Shown here one piece after another: positions 1-8,586 of a DNA stretch of 34,166 bases (positions are counted from its first letter, which is position 1; each line of letters begins with the position of its first letter). The notes under the pieces are model-generated. The model worked only from the letters and a program-made list of their open reading frames with translations, searched no databases and was not told where the DNA came from. The DNA comes from a virus, in IMG/VR virus record IMGVR_UViG_3300021961_000322, positions 1 to 34,166 of that record, one strand, 5' to 3'. The translations under genes were made by a program, and so were the position numbers.

Positions 1-1375
1 CACTTTTCTCCACGAATGTTGAAAATTCATGTATGGTGTCGGCGTCAAATATATTTAGTTTTTTCTCTTCCAGTAAACTCTTGATGGCGAAACACCCTTG
101 TCGTTTCACCGTCTTGGTGGTTCTTACGCCAAGTGTTGTAGACTTGGAAAATCCAGGACTAATGTATGTTTGATTGTTTTCCTTGATGGTGCTCAGTATG
201 TTTTCATACTCCAATTCAGCATACAAAATATCAGCAATCTGACCACCAATGTCATTGGTTTCCACCAACACCATGGCGTTATTGTAATCTTTAGCTGTTT
301 TATGAATCACTTCAGGAAACAACATGGGAGCAATAGTGTTGTTTTTAAACTTTCCCACCAACTTATATGGCATATCTGTGACATCAACAATTGTAAAGGC
401 TGAATAGTCACCACCTACGCCACGTGAAACGTCCACGGTAATCACATAATTTTTTCCTACTTGTGGTTCTTCATATAACATCAATCCCATGTCATTGTAA
501 TAGAAGGGATCCATGCTACTCATTTGTGCCAATGTTCTTCCATTAATCAACGTGTTGCTAGACCCTAAAAACTCACATAACACTTCTTGATTGAACTTCA
601 CTTCTCCAAGTGTGCGTAGTTGTTCTTCGGCCCAAACTTCATCACGCCCAGGAATTTCCCAATAAGGAATGAAATGTGACACAAAGCCGTTCTTGCCTTT
701 TTCTGCTTCATTCCAGAACTTCCAGAAATGATTGTATCCTAACGGTGTGGATGTCAGCAGAATTTTTGTGGTGGTACCGGCAGAAATGGTGGGGTATACT
801 GAGGCAAAAAATTCTTCAGCAACATTGTTGGGAATAATGGCAGCTTCGTCAATGTACAACCAGTTAACAGATTTACCACGAATACCAGATGCTGTTGTGG
901 CGGCTGTGAACACTTTACTGCCGTTCTCTAATTCCACATTACCTTTATTCCAAGTACGAACACCCTGTTGCATCCAGATGGGGAGATGTTCATACATGAT
1001 TTGATACCGGTCCAGAACTTCTCGGGCGGCACTTCCTTTGTTGGCAAGAATGGCAACCGTTTTGCTTTCTTGAAACAATGTGTACCATAGAATACAGGCG
1101 GCGGATGTGATGGTCTTCCCTTGCTGACGCCCTTCCATCAACACCACTTTTCTGTTGTTCAGAATCACTTCTACTTTTTTCCTCTGGCAATCATATAATT
1201 TAAACTTAATTAACCCTTTGTCCAATGATACAATGTGACAATAGGTTTCAATGAAATAGATGGGATCTTTTTGGCATTTCACAAACTCTTGAATTTCTTC
1301 AGGTGTGAATTGATGCTGATACCCAATTGCTTTTAAGTTAGGATTGCCATGATATGAACTTTCTTTATCAATCAT
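1..1375 (-). CDS. 17: Terminase large subunit gp17, ATPase and nuclease (3' truncated by window edge)
   Basis: This is the packaging motor that pumps DNA into the prohead using ATP and cuts the concatemer. I translated 458 codons from the ATG at 1375; the frame is open to the window edge, so the C-terminus is missing. Visible motifs are Walker A GRQQGKT at about residues 82-88, Walker B WLYIDEAA with Asp176-Glu177, coupling motif TSTPLG at 208-213, and the RNase H-like nuclease with Asp315 in VDVSRGVGGDYS and Glu372 in VETNDIGGQ. The HEFSTFV segment near the end matches the neighbourhood of the third nuclease acid in T4 gp17. The ATP-binding loop lies about 80 residues nearer the N-terminus than in T4, so the N-terminal region is short. 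The start overlaps the end of gp16 by 8 bases, which suggests translational coupling. Identification is very secure. Confidence 0.96.
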   Translation of the reverse strand, partial: MIDKESSYHGNPNLKAIGYQHQFTPEEIQEFVKCQKDPIYFIETYCHIVSLDKGLIKFKLYDCQRKKVEVILNNRKVVLMEGRQQGKTITSAACILWYTLFQESKTVAILANKGSAAREVLDRYQIMYEHLPIWMQQGVRTWNKGNVELENGSKVFTAATTASGIRGKSVNWLYIDEAAIIPNNVAEEFFASVYPTISAGTTTKILLTSTPLGYNHFWKFWNEAEKGKNGFVSHFIPYWEIPGRDEVWAEEQLRTLGEVKFNQEVLCEFLGSSNTLINGRTLAQMSSMDPFYYNDMGLMLYEEPQVGKNYVITVDVSRGVGGDYSAFTIVDVTDMPYKLVGKFKNNTIAPMLFPEVIHKTAKDYNNAMVLVETNDIGGQIADILYAELEYENILSTIKENNQTYISPGFSKSTTLGVRTTKTVKRQGCFAIKSLLEEKKLNIFDADTIHEFSTFVEKS

Positions 1376-1766
1376 TCGAACTCTCTATTTGTATTGGTTC
1401 TTGAGCTTGTTTCATGGCTTTCAATAACTCATGAGTTGACCCAACAAACAAATTGTTCTGTGTTTGTATCTTTGGTTTATCTTCTTTTTCTAAATCTTTT
1501 TTACGTTTTTGAACTTCTAGCAAATCTTTTGCCGTGTCTGAAACGGTCTTAATCAATTGACCTGCCACTTCATAGGCACGTGGGTGGTCACTGTTTTTGG
1601 CGATATGGAGAATGCCATCAATGGCTTCATTTCCTTTGTCGATGAGATTACGTAATGTTTCTCTGGCATGAGCAGCATCATCATCTAAAGGAACAGGAAC
1701 AATGACTTCTGTTTCATTCTCTATTTTTGTCACATTGAACTTATCATTTAAATTATCAAATGTCAT
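1368..1766 (-). CDS. 16: Terminase small subunit gp16
   Basis: The small terminase subunit recognises DNA and regulates gp17 during packaging. The 132-residue product is somewhat shorter than T4 gp16 (164). It has a central helical segment (about residues 32-95, including HARETLRNLIDKGNEAI and AYEVAGQLIKTVSDTAKDLL) that would form the oligomerising coiled coil. A charged linker and a short C-terminal tail around NNLFVGSTHELLKAM follow, a motif typical of gp16 proteins in this group. Its ATG shares one base with the gp15 stop (TAATG) and its stop lies inside the start of gp17, so gp15, gp16 and gp17 are probably translated as a coupled set. Position between gp15 and gp17 is exactly as in T4. 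Confidence 0.93.
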   Translation of the reverse strand: MTFDNLNDKFNVTKIENETEVIVPVPLDDDAAHARETLRNLIDKGNEAIDGILHIAKNSDHPRAYEVAGQLIKTVSDTAKDLLEVQKRKKDLEKEDKPKIQTQNNLFVGSTHELLKAMKQAQEPIQIESSND

Positions 1767-2572
1767 TATTCACCTGTATAAATTTCATCAAACTCTTGAA
1801 TGTAGTCGTATGCGTCTGTAGGTAACGCATCAGTAGGATCTGGTTCAGTTGTGATTTTAGTACCAATGAAACTGTTAGTTGGTACTTGTCCTTCAACCAA
1901 AGCAGGATCTGCATAAATGTTCTGAATAACTTTCTTGATAAGATTGGCATCTCGAACATACCCATACATATTTAACTTCACTGTGAAATTCAAATCCCAG
2001 ATTACACTGAGTCGTTTATCAAAACTTCCTTCCCATTCATCTTGATATGTAACATTTTCCAAAACAATTTGCAAGTCATTTCTTACACCTAGTTCTGGAA
2101 TGGTGTTAATGGTGACGTTGAAATCAGGATTGAAATATGGGAGAATTTGTTCAATGATTTGCAATCCATCATCTTGGTTTTTAGCAAACACACTCATGCC
2201 AATACCCATGTTATATGGAGTTGACACAAATGAATATCGAACACCTGTAGCTGTGGTACCAGAGTCATCTACTGCACGAACATTTTGTCGTACTGCCAAT
2301 TTTCTAGATGGATCATAATTGAATGTGGTAATTTCAAATCCTATTCTAGGTAATGTAATGGCAAATGTGGCACGACCTGTTTCTAGTTCTGGAGCTTCAC
2401 GAATACGGTCAATGAATTTTTGCTTAGGAGCATAACTTAAAGGTACAAACAAACTCTGCACCGTTTCATCTGCGTCATTGTTTCTACGTATTTGAATGCT
2501 GTTGAACAATGTTCCAAAAGCAATAATAGCTTTTCTGATATGTTGATGATAGAAATATTTGCTCTTGAACAT
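1766..2572 (-). CDS. 15: Tail sheath stabiliser / tail completion protein gp15
   Basis: gp15 caps the finished tail tube and sheath and is the surface to which the gp13/gp14 neck attaches. The 268-residue length is close to T4 gp15 (272). The N-terminal segment FKSKYFYHQHIRKAIIAFGTLFN and the central segment with VPLSYAPKQKFIDR are characteristic of the family, as is the later region around SVIWDLNFTVKLNMYGYV. The ATG shares one base with the stop of gp14, and the stop shares one base with the start of gp16. No anomaly is visible. Confidence 0.95.
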   Translation of the reverse strand: MFKSKYFYHQHIRKAIIAFGTLFNSIQIRRNNDADETVQSLFVPLSYAPKQKFIDRIREAPELETGRATFAITLPRIGFEITTFNYDPSRKLAVRQNVRAVDDSGTTATGVRYSFVSTPYNMGIGMSVFAKNQDDGLQIIEQILPYFNPDFNVTINTIPELGVRNDLQIVLENVTYQDEWEGSFDKRLSVIWDLNFTVKLNMYGYVRDANLIKKVIQNIYADPALVEGQVPTNSFIGTKITTEPDPTDALPTDAYDYIQEFDEIYTGE

Positions 2573-3312
2573 TAGTATTCACCGAAAGGATTTATAGCTG
2601 TGAAATCCAAGATGTCTTGGCCTTCAGTTTCAAATGATGCGTTGTCACTAAATGGTACCAATGCTCGGGTACCAAATTGTTCTTGAACAATGCTAAATCC
2701 TGATTGTAGTAACAATTCATCTCCTGATTCCATCAAGATGTTATATTCAAACACATCTTGTGAGCTTGCTGTTTCTGCAGCATCAATTTCTTCAACACCT
2801 GTTTCAAACTTCTCGGAACTGTATTGATACAATTCACAGCTCATGCTGTAAATATAGAATTTGTTTAGTTGATAGAAAGGATTTAAATGTTGTACGAATT
2901 TAATTTCGAACATGGAATTTGTTCGAGGAAAATATATTAAATCACCTTCGGCAGGACGAGAAGGTAGTTGTAGCAATTCATCTGGATTACTACCTACAAC
3001 ATCTTCCCATCTACGCTTTGATACCACGAACGTGGCTTGGTCAGTAACTTGAATACCAAACTTGGTGAACAATTCACCATCACCTTCCCACCCTTGAACA
3101 TTGGTGAGATACATTTCCAATGGATAGGCATTGTCAAAGCGGCTTAATACATCTTCACCTAGAATTTCATCTTGCTTCACAGATGTGCGTGGAAGATAGT
3201 AAACATCATGACCGTAAATCTTGATGCTTTCAATGATGAGGTCTTCTAGAAGCCGTTGTTCATTTGTGGTTCCAGATGTACTACCTGATTGAAAATAGAA
3301 ATTGGTGGCCAT
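2572..3312 (-). CDS. 14: Neck protein gp14
   Basis: gp14 works with gp13 to close the portal after packaging and to accept the tail. The 246-residue product is near the T4 length (256). Typical segments are the N-terminal LLEDLIIESIKIYGHDVYYL, the middle region with GDLIYFPRTNSMFEIKFV, and the C-terminal FTAINPFGEY, all recognisable from marine T4-like gp14 proteins. It starts one base after the gp13 stop and its stop overlaps the gp15 start by one base. Gene order and size leave little room for another assignment. Confidence 0.94.
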   Translation of the reverse strand: MATNFYFQSGSTSGTTNEQRLLEDLIIESIKIYGHDVYYLPRTSVKQDEILGEDVLSRFDNAYPLEMYLTNVQGWEGDGELFTKFGIQVTDQATFVVSKRRWEDVVGSNPDELLQLPSRPAEGDLIYFPRTNSMFEIKFVQHLNPFYQLNKFYIYSMSCELYQYSSEKFETGVEEIDAAETASSQDVFEYNILMESGDELLLQSGFSIVQEQFGTRALVPFSDNASFETEGQDILDFTAINPFGEY

Positions 3313-3313
3313 G

Positions 3314-4282
3314 TTAGCCTACCATGAAGTCAACAGGCAACTCGTATCTGGATTGCATTTCTGTTTCTAGTGCATTTAATTCTGCTAATGCTTCATCAAA
3401 GATGACTTGTCCGTTCATTGTGACGCCGCCTGGAAGTTGCATCCCACCAAACTTCTTCATGTTCTCACCCCATTGACGTTTAATAAGAGCGGTCACGTAA
3501 CGGCGAAGAAACATATCGTTATAGATTTCTGTATACGTTTCAGGATCTAGTGCTCGATACACTTCAAACACAATGTAATCACCATCTTCAAATGTTTCAT
3601 CCATGTTCACATCTAAATGAATACTGTTTTTCTTTCTGTTAAAAGAGAAACTTCTGGAGCCGGCAAACATATCATCCAATAATTGAAGATGCATCTTCAC
3701 TTGATTGTAATAGATGACATCAGATGAAAGTAGATTGTACATATCATTCAAACGGAATTGATACACCACATCAAAGATGTTGGTGTTGGCACGGCTGCTA
3801 CCAGCGTCACCGAAAGGAAGAACACGAATGATGCCAGTTACAGCATCTGATACCGTGAAGTCTCCTGATGTCCAACTTTTTTCTGTATAGGCAGTGGTGG
3901 CGTGTAACGTTGTAGAGAAGCCAGATTCACTACCTGTGATGGTTTCTCCATTACTGAATGTGCCATTCACATCTCGAATTTTCAACGTGTTGCTGCTTTT
4001 CACTGCATATACTTTTGCAGTGGCACCTGATGTTGCACCTGTGATGACTTCATTCACAGTGAATTGACTTGCAAAAATTGTAGACAAACGAAGTTCAGAT
4101 GCTTCAACTTGCGCCTTCAAGTATACACGTTCCACACCGTCGAAATGATATTCATTCCAATAATCAATGGCATCTTGTACTCTATCTTCCACTTGGTCAT
4201 CATCAACGTTAATTTCAATAACGGGATACCCAAGGCGACGGAGACAATAATCTTTTAATTCCGTTCTTGTTGTGATTGCCAT
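3314..4282 (-). CDS. 13: Neck protein gp13 with an inserted TSGATx module
   Basis: gp13 forms the head-completion ring under the portal with gp14. The N-terminal part (ELKDYCLRRLGYPVIEINV, then a segment with AIDYWNEYHFDGVERVYLK) and the C-terminal half (LRRYVTALIKRQWGENMKKF, LPGGVTMNG) are typical gp13 sequence. Between them, about residues 72-132 contain a small beta-rich module with VITGATSGATAKVYAV and NGTFSNGETITG, which resembles repeats in two other virion proteins of this window and looks inserted. Total length is 322 residues against 309 for T4 gp13. The start is supported by AAGGTAAC a short distance upstream of the ATG. The gene follows the 1242-residue fibre, at the place where T4 has wac before gene 13. 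Confidence 0.93.
   Translation of the reverse strand: MAITTRTELKDYCLRRLGYPVIEINVDDDQVEDRVQDAIDYWNEYHFDGVERVYLKAQVEASELRLSTIFASQFTVNEVITGATSGATAKVYAVKSSNTLKIRDVNGTFSNGETITGSESGFSTTLHATTAYTEKSWTSGDFTVSDAVTGIIRVLPFGDAGSSRANTNIFDVVYQFRLNDMYNLLSSDVIYYNQVKMHLQLLDDMFAGSRSFSFNRKKNSIHLDVNMDETFEDGDYIVFEVYRALDPETYTEIYNDMFLRRYVTALIKRQWGENMKKFGGMQLPGGVTMNGQVIFDEALAELNALETEMQSRYELPVDFMVG
3887..4069 (-). repeat. TSGATx beta module inside gp13
   Basis: About 60 codons encode the pattern GE/NE-x-I-TG-xTSGATAxV followed by NGTFSNGETITG. Related units occur in the 740-residue protein (near 16712-16894) and the 1402-residue protein (near 18690-18850). The boundaries are estimates from translation. Confidence 0.5.
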
Positions 4283-4293
4283 GAATTGTTACC

Positions 4294-7200
4294 TTATTGC
4301 TTGTTGATTTTAGCTTCTAATTCTTCAATCTTCTTTTGTTGTTCCTTGATGGCTTCAATCAAGAGTGGGACAAGTTTTTCATATTGAACAGTAAGATATT
4401 CTGTTTCTGTTTGGTGCTCTTTCACAAATGGTGCCACACGAACTGCTTCTGGAAGAACTGCTTGTACTTGTTGTGCGCTTACACCCACTTGTTGTTTGTC
4501 ATTCTTGAATCCGAATGACTTAGCCAGTTCATTTTCTGTGTAGTAGTAACCATTTAACATCATCACTTTATCTAATGCCCCATCAATCTTTCCAGAGAAA
4601 TTCTTGAGGCGTTCATCTGAATAGAAGGCGGTGATTTCACCTGTGGCTCTGAAGGCACCTACGTTATCGGTACCACCACTACCATCAAGTTTAATGGTAT
4701 CATCTGCGTCATTATCACATTGAATGTGAAGAACTGTGGTTTCACCGGTGGATGCATAATAATTAATTTGTGCTATATCACCTGAACCACCACCTGGGTC
4801 AGCACCGAACTTGATACCGTTGGCTGTTGTTGAACCGTTGGAAACTGTCAACACACCAGTTGAGGTCATGTTGGCAAATGTCACATTGGAACTTGTGGCA
4901 ACTGCTTGACCGATGCTAACTGCCGTACCTGACACAGACACACCAGTACCTGCTGTCACTACTGTGATGTCAGCAGAACCGTTGAATGACACACCTTGAA
5001 TGTTTCTTGCTGTTGCCAATGTTGTGGCAGTTGATGCATTACCAGAAAGTGCAGCAGTGATGGTGCCTGCACTGAAGTTACCTGAAGCATCACGTGCCAC
5101 AACCTTAGATGCTGTATTGGCACTTGTGGCGTCTACAGCAAGTGTTAAACCTGCGCCTTCAGAACCACCGTTACCACCAGTGATGTATGAACCGTTAGTG
5201 ATGCTGGCGACATAGTTACCTGTGGTGTCTGTACCAAGTGCCACACTATCAGCAGCAATAGTTGTGGCGATTGAGATGTTTCCAGAACCATCAAATGATG
5301 CTGAAGTACCTGTGACATCCCCTGTCAATGATAGTGTACGTCCTGTTGCCCAGGCGCTTGCTGTTGAAGCATTACCTGACAATGTAGCGGTGATGGTGCC
5401 TGCGCTGAAGTTTCCTGAGGCATCACGGGCTACAATTGTTGAAACGGTGTTGGCGTTGGTGGCATTGCTAGTTACAGTGAATGTTGAAGCGCCAGAACCG
5501 TTGTATGTTGCAGAACCAGACAATCCAGTTCCGGACACACCCATGGTCAAGGTATCAAGATTAGTACCTAGTGCCTTACCTGAAATGGTGCTGTTTGTCA
5601 ACTTGGCATTGGCAACAGAGCCAGCCACTAATTGACTTCCATCAATGGTTTTGTTGGTGAGTGTTTGTGTACCTGATGTTGTGACAAGTGGAACTTCAGC
5701 GCCTGTTAATCCGGCTCCCCAACTATCTGTGGATTCATCCCATGTGATGGAGGCATTTGTGGATGTACCACGTTCCACTTCAATACCAGCATTTTGACTT
5801 GGTGTGCCAGCTTCATCACTGTTCAACACAAGGATGTTGTCGCCAATAGTTACCGTGTTGCTGTTCACAGTTGTTGTGGTACCTGAAACGGTCAAGTTAC
5901 CAGCAATTGTGACATCAGCACCTGACATGGTGATGGCTGATGTTGGTGTGGCACCAGACTTGATGACAAGTTCACCACCTGATTGTGTGAAGGCACCAAA
6001 TGTTGTGCCTCCATCCTTCAACAACACATCGGCACCATCTGCATCAAGAATGATGTCTCCTGCGGCATCCAATGTGATGTCGGCAGCACTATCAATTTCT
6101 GCGATAACAGGTGTTGTTAATGTCTTGTTGGTTAATGTTTGTGAGCCAGTTAATGTGGCAACAGTTGAATCAATGGCAAACGCACCAGATGTATATGTTA
6201 ATCCTGTGCCTGCTGATAAATGAGCGCGCACTTCTGTGGCGCTAGGACCTGTGTATGTGAACACACCTGTACCTGAATCGTAACTGAAGCTACCATCACC
6301 ACCGGCATCTGTGGCACTTACTGCTCCACGTGCACGTGCATCTGTATACCAAAGATTGACTGGGCTTCCATCTTCAGCAATATCATCAGTAACCAATGTT
6401 CTGGTACCACCAAGTGCAGTTGATGTGCCATTGATGGTGATGCTGCTGTTTGTTAATGATGAATTACCAATGTTGCTAAGAGTGTTGGTGCTACCACTGA
6501 TGCTCTTGTTAGTTAAGGTGTCAGTTGTAGCACGACCCACCAATGTATCTGTGGAAGTTGGTAATGTTAAAGTTCCAGTGTTGCTAATAGTAGAAATTAC
6601 TGGACTTGTTAATGTCTTGTTTGTTAATGTTTCACTACCGGCTAGTGTGGCAAAGTCGGCATCAGTAACAGCAGTATTGAATTCAGCAATTGTTCCTGAA
6701 ACTGTATTGCTACCCAAGGCAATTGTTTTACCTGTGAGTGTTTGTGTACCTGTTAAGGTGGCAACAGTTGAATCAATAGCGATGGTGACTGCAGAAGAAC
6801 CATTGTAGCTGGTACCTGACAATCCTGTGCCGATTGTCAATGTTGCCAAGTTACCACCAAGAGTGATGCCAGAGATGGTGGATGCTGCCAATTTAGAAAC
6901 TTCAATAGAAGCAGATCCACTGATGTCAGCGTTCACAATGGTGCCATCAGCAATCATCGTAGAGGTAACAGAACCTGTATCGCCTGTTGTGACCACAGTT
7001 CCAGTAACATCTGGAATTGTGATGGTTCTATCAGCAGTTGGGTCTGTGACCGTTACAGTTGTTTCAAAATTGTCAGCGGTGGAACCTTCAAACACAATGC
7101 TTGCATCATTCAATGTCAATCCGGTAACTACAGGACTTGTTAATGTTTTGTTAGTAAGTGTATCTGTTGTGCCACGACCCACAAGAGTATCGGTGCTTGT

Positions 7201-8022
7201 AGGTAATGTTAAAGTTCCAGTGTTGCTAATTGTGGCAATCACTGGACTTGTTAATGTCTTGTTTGTTAATGTTTGTGTGGCAGAAGTACCTACTATGTTA
7301 TAGTAATCAGTACCGTTTTCTGTGTACTGCCAAGTGTCTGTGGATTCATTCCAACGAAGAAGAACATTGGTGTCATCACCGCGTTCTACTTCAATACCAG
7401 CATTTTCAGATGCACTGCCTGTGGCATCACCATTCAACAATACAATACTATCACCTAAAGAAATGGTGTTAGAACTTACCGTAGTAGTGGAGCCGGATAC
7501 CGTTAAGTTACCAGCAATGGTAACATTGGCACCTGACATGGTGATGGCAGTTGTTGGTGTAGAACCTGATTTAATAACAAGTTCACCGCCTGTTTGTGAA
7601 AGACTACCGAAAGTTGTTCCTCCATCCTTAAGAAGAACATCAGCGCCATCAGCATCAAGAATAATGTCACCGCCAGCATCCAATGTGATGTCTGAGGCGT
7701 TATCAATTTCTGCGATGACAGGTGTAGTTAGTGTCTTATTGGTTAGTGTTTCACTGCCAGCCAACGTGGCAAAACTTCCATCACTCAACGCAGTATTAAA
7801 TTCAGCAATAGTACCAGTTAAGGTGTTACTGCTTAAATTAATGGTCTTGTTAGTAAGAGTTACAGTTGATGTTCCAGAAAGTAATGCATGACCACCTGCT
7901 GTAGTACCGTCGTGCACTCGTAGAACATTCAGTGTGGTATCAATACTAAGTTCACCGGAAGCACCAGTGAATGAATTGTTTTGAGCAGTTGTACCTCTTC
8001 TAAACTGTACCTGTGTTGGCAT
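4294..8022 (-). CDS. Long tail fibre with C-terminal Peptidase_S74 intramolecular chaperone
   Basis: This 1242-residue fibre protein is probably part of host attachment. The N-terminus ([17 protein letters not shown], then ASGELSIDT) is a short tail-fibre module shared in outline with two neighbouring genes. The long shaft is rich in Thr, Ser, Gly and Ala and carries about nine TLTNKT-type units plus large internal duplications. The last 108 residues form a Peptidase_S74 domain starting at YSDERLKNF; Ser1135 and Lys1140 have the spacing of the autocleavage dyad known from endosialidase-type fibres, so the C-terminal domain is predicted to trimerise the fibre and then cut itself off. The end ([18 protein letters not shown]) is a coiled coil. 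CCTAGGAGAATATAG before the ATG provides a strong ribosome binding site. The receptor is unknown. Confidence 0.93.
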   Translation of the reverse strand: MPTQVQFRRGTTAQNNSFTGASGELSIDTTLNVLRVHDGTTAGGHALLSGTSTVTLTNKTINLSSNTLTGTIAEFNTALSDGSFATLAGSETLTNKTLTTPVIAEIDNASDITLDAGGDIILDADGADVLLKDGGTTFGSLSQTGGELVIKSGSTPTTAITMSGANVTIAGNLTVSGSTTTVSSNTISLGDSIVLLNGDATGSASENAGIEVERGDDTNVLLRWNESTDTWQYTENGTDYYNIVGTSATQTLTNKTLTSPVIATISNTGTLTLPTSTDTLVGRGTTDTLTNKTLTSPVVTGLTLNDASIVFEGSTADNFETTVTVTDPTADRTITIPDVTGTVVTTGDTGSVTSTMIADGTIVNADISGSASIEVSKLAASTISGITLGGNLATLTIGTGLSGTSYNGSSAVTIAIDSTVATLTGTQTLTGKTIALGSNTVSGTIAEFNTAVTDADFATLAGSETLTNKTLTSPVISTISNTGTLTLPTSTDTLVGRATTDTLTNKSISGSTNTLSNIGNSSLTNSSITINGTSTALGGTRTLVTDDIAEDGSPVNLWYTDARARGAVSATDAGGDGSFSYDSGTGVFTYTGPSATEVRAHLSAGTGLTYTSGAFAIDSTVATLTGSQTLTNKTLTTPVIAEIDSAADITLDAAGDIILDADGADVLLKDGGTTFGAFTQSGGELVIKSGATPTSAITMSGADVTIAGNLTVSGTTTTVNSNTVTIGDNILVLNSDEAGTPSQNAGIEVERGTSTNASITWDESTDSWGAGLTGAEVPLVTTSGTQTLTNKTIDGSQLVAGSVANAKLTNSTISGKALGTNLDTLTMGVSGTGLSGSATYNGSGASTFTVTSNATNANTVSTIVARDASGNFSAGTITATLSGNASTASAWATGRTLSLTGDVTGTSASFDGSGNISIATTIAADSVALGTDTTGNYVASITNGSYITGGNGGSEGAGLTLAVDATSANTASKVVARDASGNFSAGTITAALSGNASTATTLATARNIQGVSFNGSADITVVTAGTGVSVSGTAVSIGQAVATSSNVTFANMTSTGVLTVSNGSTTANGIKFGADPGGGSGDIAQINYYASTGETTVLHIQCDNDADDTIKLDGSGGTDNVGAFRATGEITAFYSDERLKNFSGKIDGALDKVMMLNGYYYTENELAKSFGFKNDKQQVGVSAQQVQAVLPEAVRVAPFVKEHQTETEYLTVQYEKLVPLLIEAIKEQQKKIEELEAKINKQ
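4297..4620 (-). other. Peptidase_S74 chaperone domain of the 1242-residue fibre
   Basis: The domain begins at Ser1135 (codon 4620-4618) with S-D-x-R-L-K, followed by [33 protein letters not shown] and [14 protein letters not shown], the standard order of S74 motifs. The catalytic Ser and Lys are both present. Cleavage just before the Ser is known for the family and is predicted here, not shown. Confidence 0.88.
5719..6138 (-). repeat. Copy B of a 420-bp in-frame duplication in the fibre shaft
   Basis: These 140 codons run from [16 protein letters not shown] to DESTDSW. They match 7330-7749 over the whole length without a gap, at an offset of exactly 1611 bases. Protein similarity is high (shared [20 protein letters not shown] and NAGIEVERG), with many silent differences, so the duplication is not recent. 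Confidence 0.9.
6505..6630 (-). repeat. Copy B of a 126-bp in-frame duplication in the fibre shaft
   Basis: Forty-two codons including [20 protein letters not shown] match 7147-7272 at 40 of 42 residues by eye. The offset is 642 bases (214 codons). It is a separate duplication from the 420-bp one. Confidence 0.85.
7147..7272 (-). repeat. Copy A of the 126-bp duplication
   Basis: This is the partner of 6505-6630 and encodes the same 42-residue block with two substitutions (Ala for Ser and Gly for Ala). It lies just downstream, in reading order, of copy A of the 420-bp duplication. Confidence 0.85.
7330..7749 (-). repeat. Copy A of the 420-bp duplication
   Basis: This is the partner of 5719-6138. 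It encodes 140 residues from [16 protein letters not shown] to NESTDTW. A shorter relative of the same block is present in the 676-residue fibre near 14465-14899. Confidence 0.9.
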
Positions 8023-8040
8023 CTATATTCTCCTAGGCGT

Positions 8041-8394
8041 TTACGTCAATGCCCCTAAATCAGTAGTAGCTAATGCACCAACCGGTGCAGTTAGGCAGTC
8101 AAATGTTCTGTCAATGGATTGTCCAAATGCATCTACACCAGCAGTTGTTAAATCACCATAATCACCCGTAGGAAACACAATGGCAGCAACTGCTGCTTCT
8201 AGTGCATCAATTTGATCCTCAAGGTTGGCAGGAATGTCAGCAAAATTAGCAATTGGTACAATGACATCACTGGAATTACGAAGATAGATTATCTTGTCTG
8301 CCGTGTTAACTGCCATTTCACCCACAACAAGGTTGCTTGTTGTGGGCACTGCACTACTTATTTCACTTCTTTTAGGTTTAATTATGACTGCCAT
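8041..8394 (-). CDS. Small fibre-associated structural protein with a tail-fibre N-terminal module
   Basis: The 117-residue product begins with a tail-fibre-type N-terminal module (VIIKPKRSEISSAVPTTSNL, then VGEMAVNTADKIIYLRNSS). This has the same outline as the N-termini of the adjacent 565- and 1242-residue fibres: a short K/R-R-S/G-T segment, then GE-L/M-A and a surface description segment. A short helical segment (NLEDQIDALEAAVAAIVF) follows, then a Gly/Thr/Ala-rich tail. The start overlaps the preceding 60-residue gene by 13 bases. It is probably a short fibre, a fibre base or an adaptor. The specific function is unknown. Confidence 0.8.
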   Translation of the reverse strand: MAVIIKPKRSEISSAVPTTSNLVVGEMAVNTADKIIYLRNSSDVIVPIANFADIPANLEDQIDALEAAVAAIVFPTGDYGDLTTAGVDAFGQSIDRTFDCLTAPVGALATTDLGALT

Positions 8395-8564
8395 TGACCG
8401 TTATTTTCTTCTGGTTTCGGTTGTATTGCTTGATTTTTTAATTCTTGTAGTTCTTCTTGGGCCATAGCAAGTTGAGTCGCTAACATGGTTTTTTCCATTG
8501 TTAATGTCTTAACTTGCTCGGCCAAAGTTTGTATATACTTGTTTAAAAACTTCTGTGAATCCAT
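8382..8564 (-). CDS. Small coiled-coil protein upstream of the long fibre
   Basis: This 60-residue protein is predicted to be almost entirely helical, with a heptad-like run at about residues 5-45 (LNKYIQTLAEQVKTLTMEK, then LATQLAMAQEELQELKNQ) and a polar Pro/Asn/Glu tail. It has no recognisable catalytic feature. It sits between two fibre genes, overlaps the next gene by 13 bases and is preceded by a possible variant late promoter. A small helical protein also sits immediately before the other S74 fibre (15487-15684), so a role in fibre oligomerisation or attachment is an attractive guess. I do not recognise a family. Confidence 0.75.
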   Translation of the reverse strand: MDSQKFLNKYIQTLAEQVKTLTMEKTMLATQLAMAQEELQELKNQAIQPKPEENNGQWQS

Positions 8565-8578
8565 GATGTAATCTCAAT

Positions 8579-8586
8579 TATTTATT
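8579..8586 (-). promoter_or_regulatory. Possible variant late promoter AATAAATA
   Basis: AATAAATA on the coding strand differs at one base from the T4 late consensus TATAAATA. It overlaps the stop of the 565-residue fibre and ends 14 bases before the ATG at 8564. The same extended TAATAAATAATT context recurs at 13455-13462. AT-rich chance occurrence is possible. Confidence 0.35.

Noticed and set aside
98-1190. Short frames on both strands in the first 1.2 kb
   Set aside because: The minus-strand gp17 frame with all terminase motifs runs through this whole stretch, so these are out-of-frame shadows.
5000-7891. Several plus-strand open frames of 70-190 codons opposite the long fibre
   Set aside because: They have the same cause: antisense of repetitive fibre sequence. 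They repeat where the fibre repeats and none has a convincing ribosome binding site or recognisable product.
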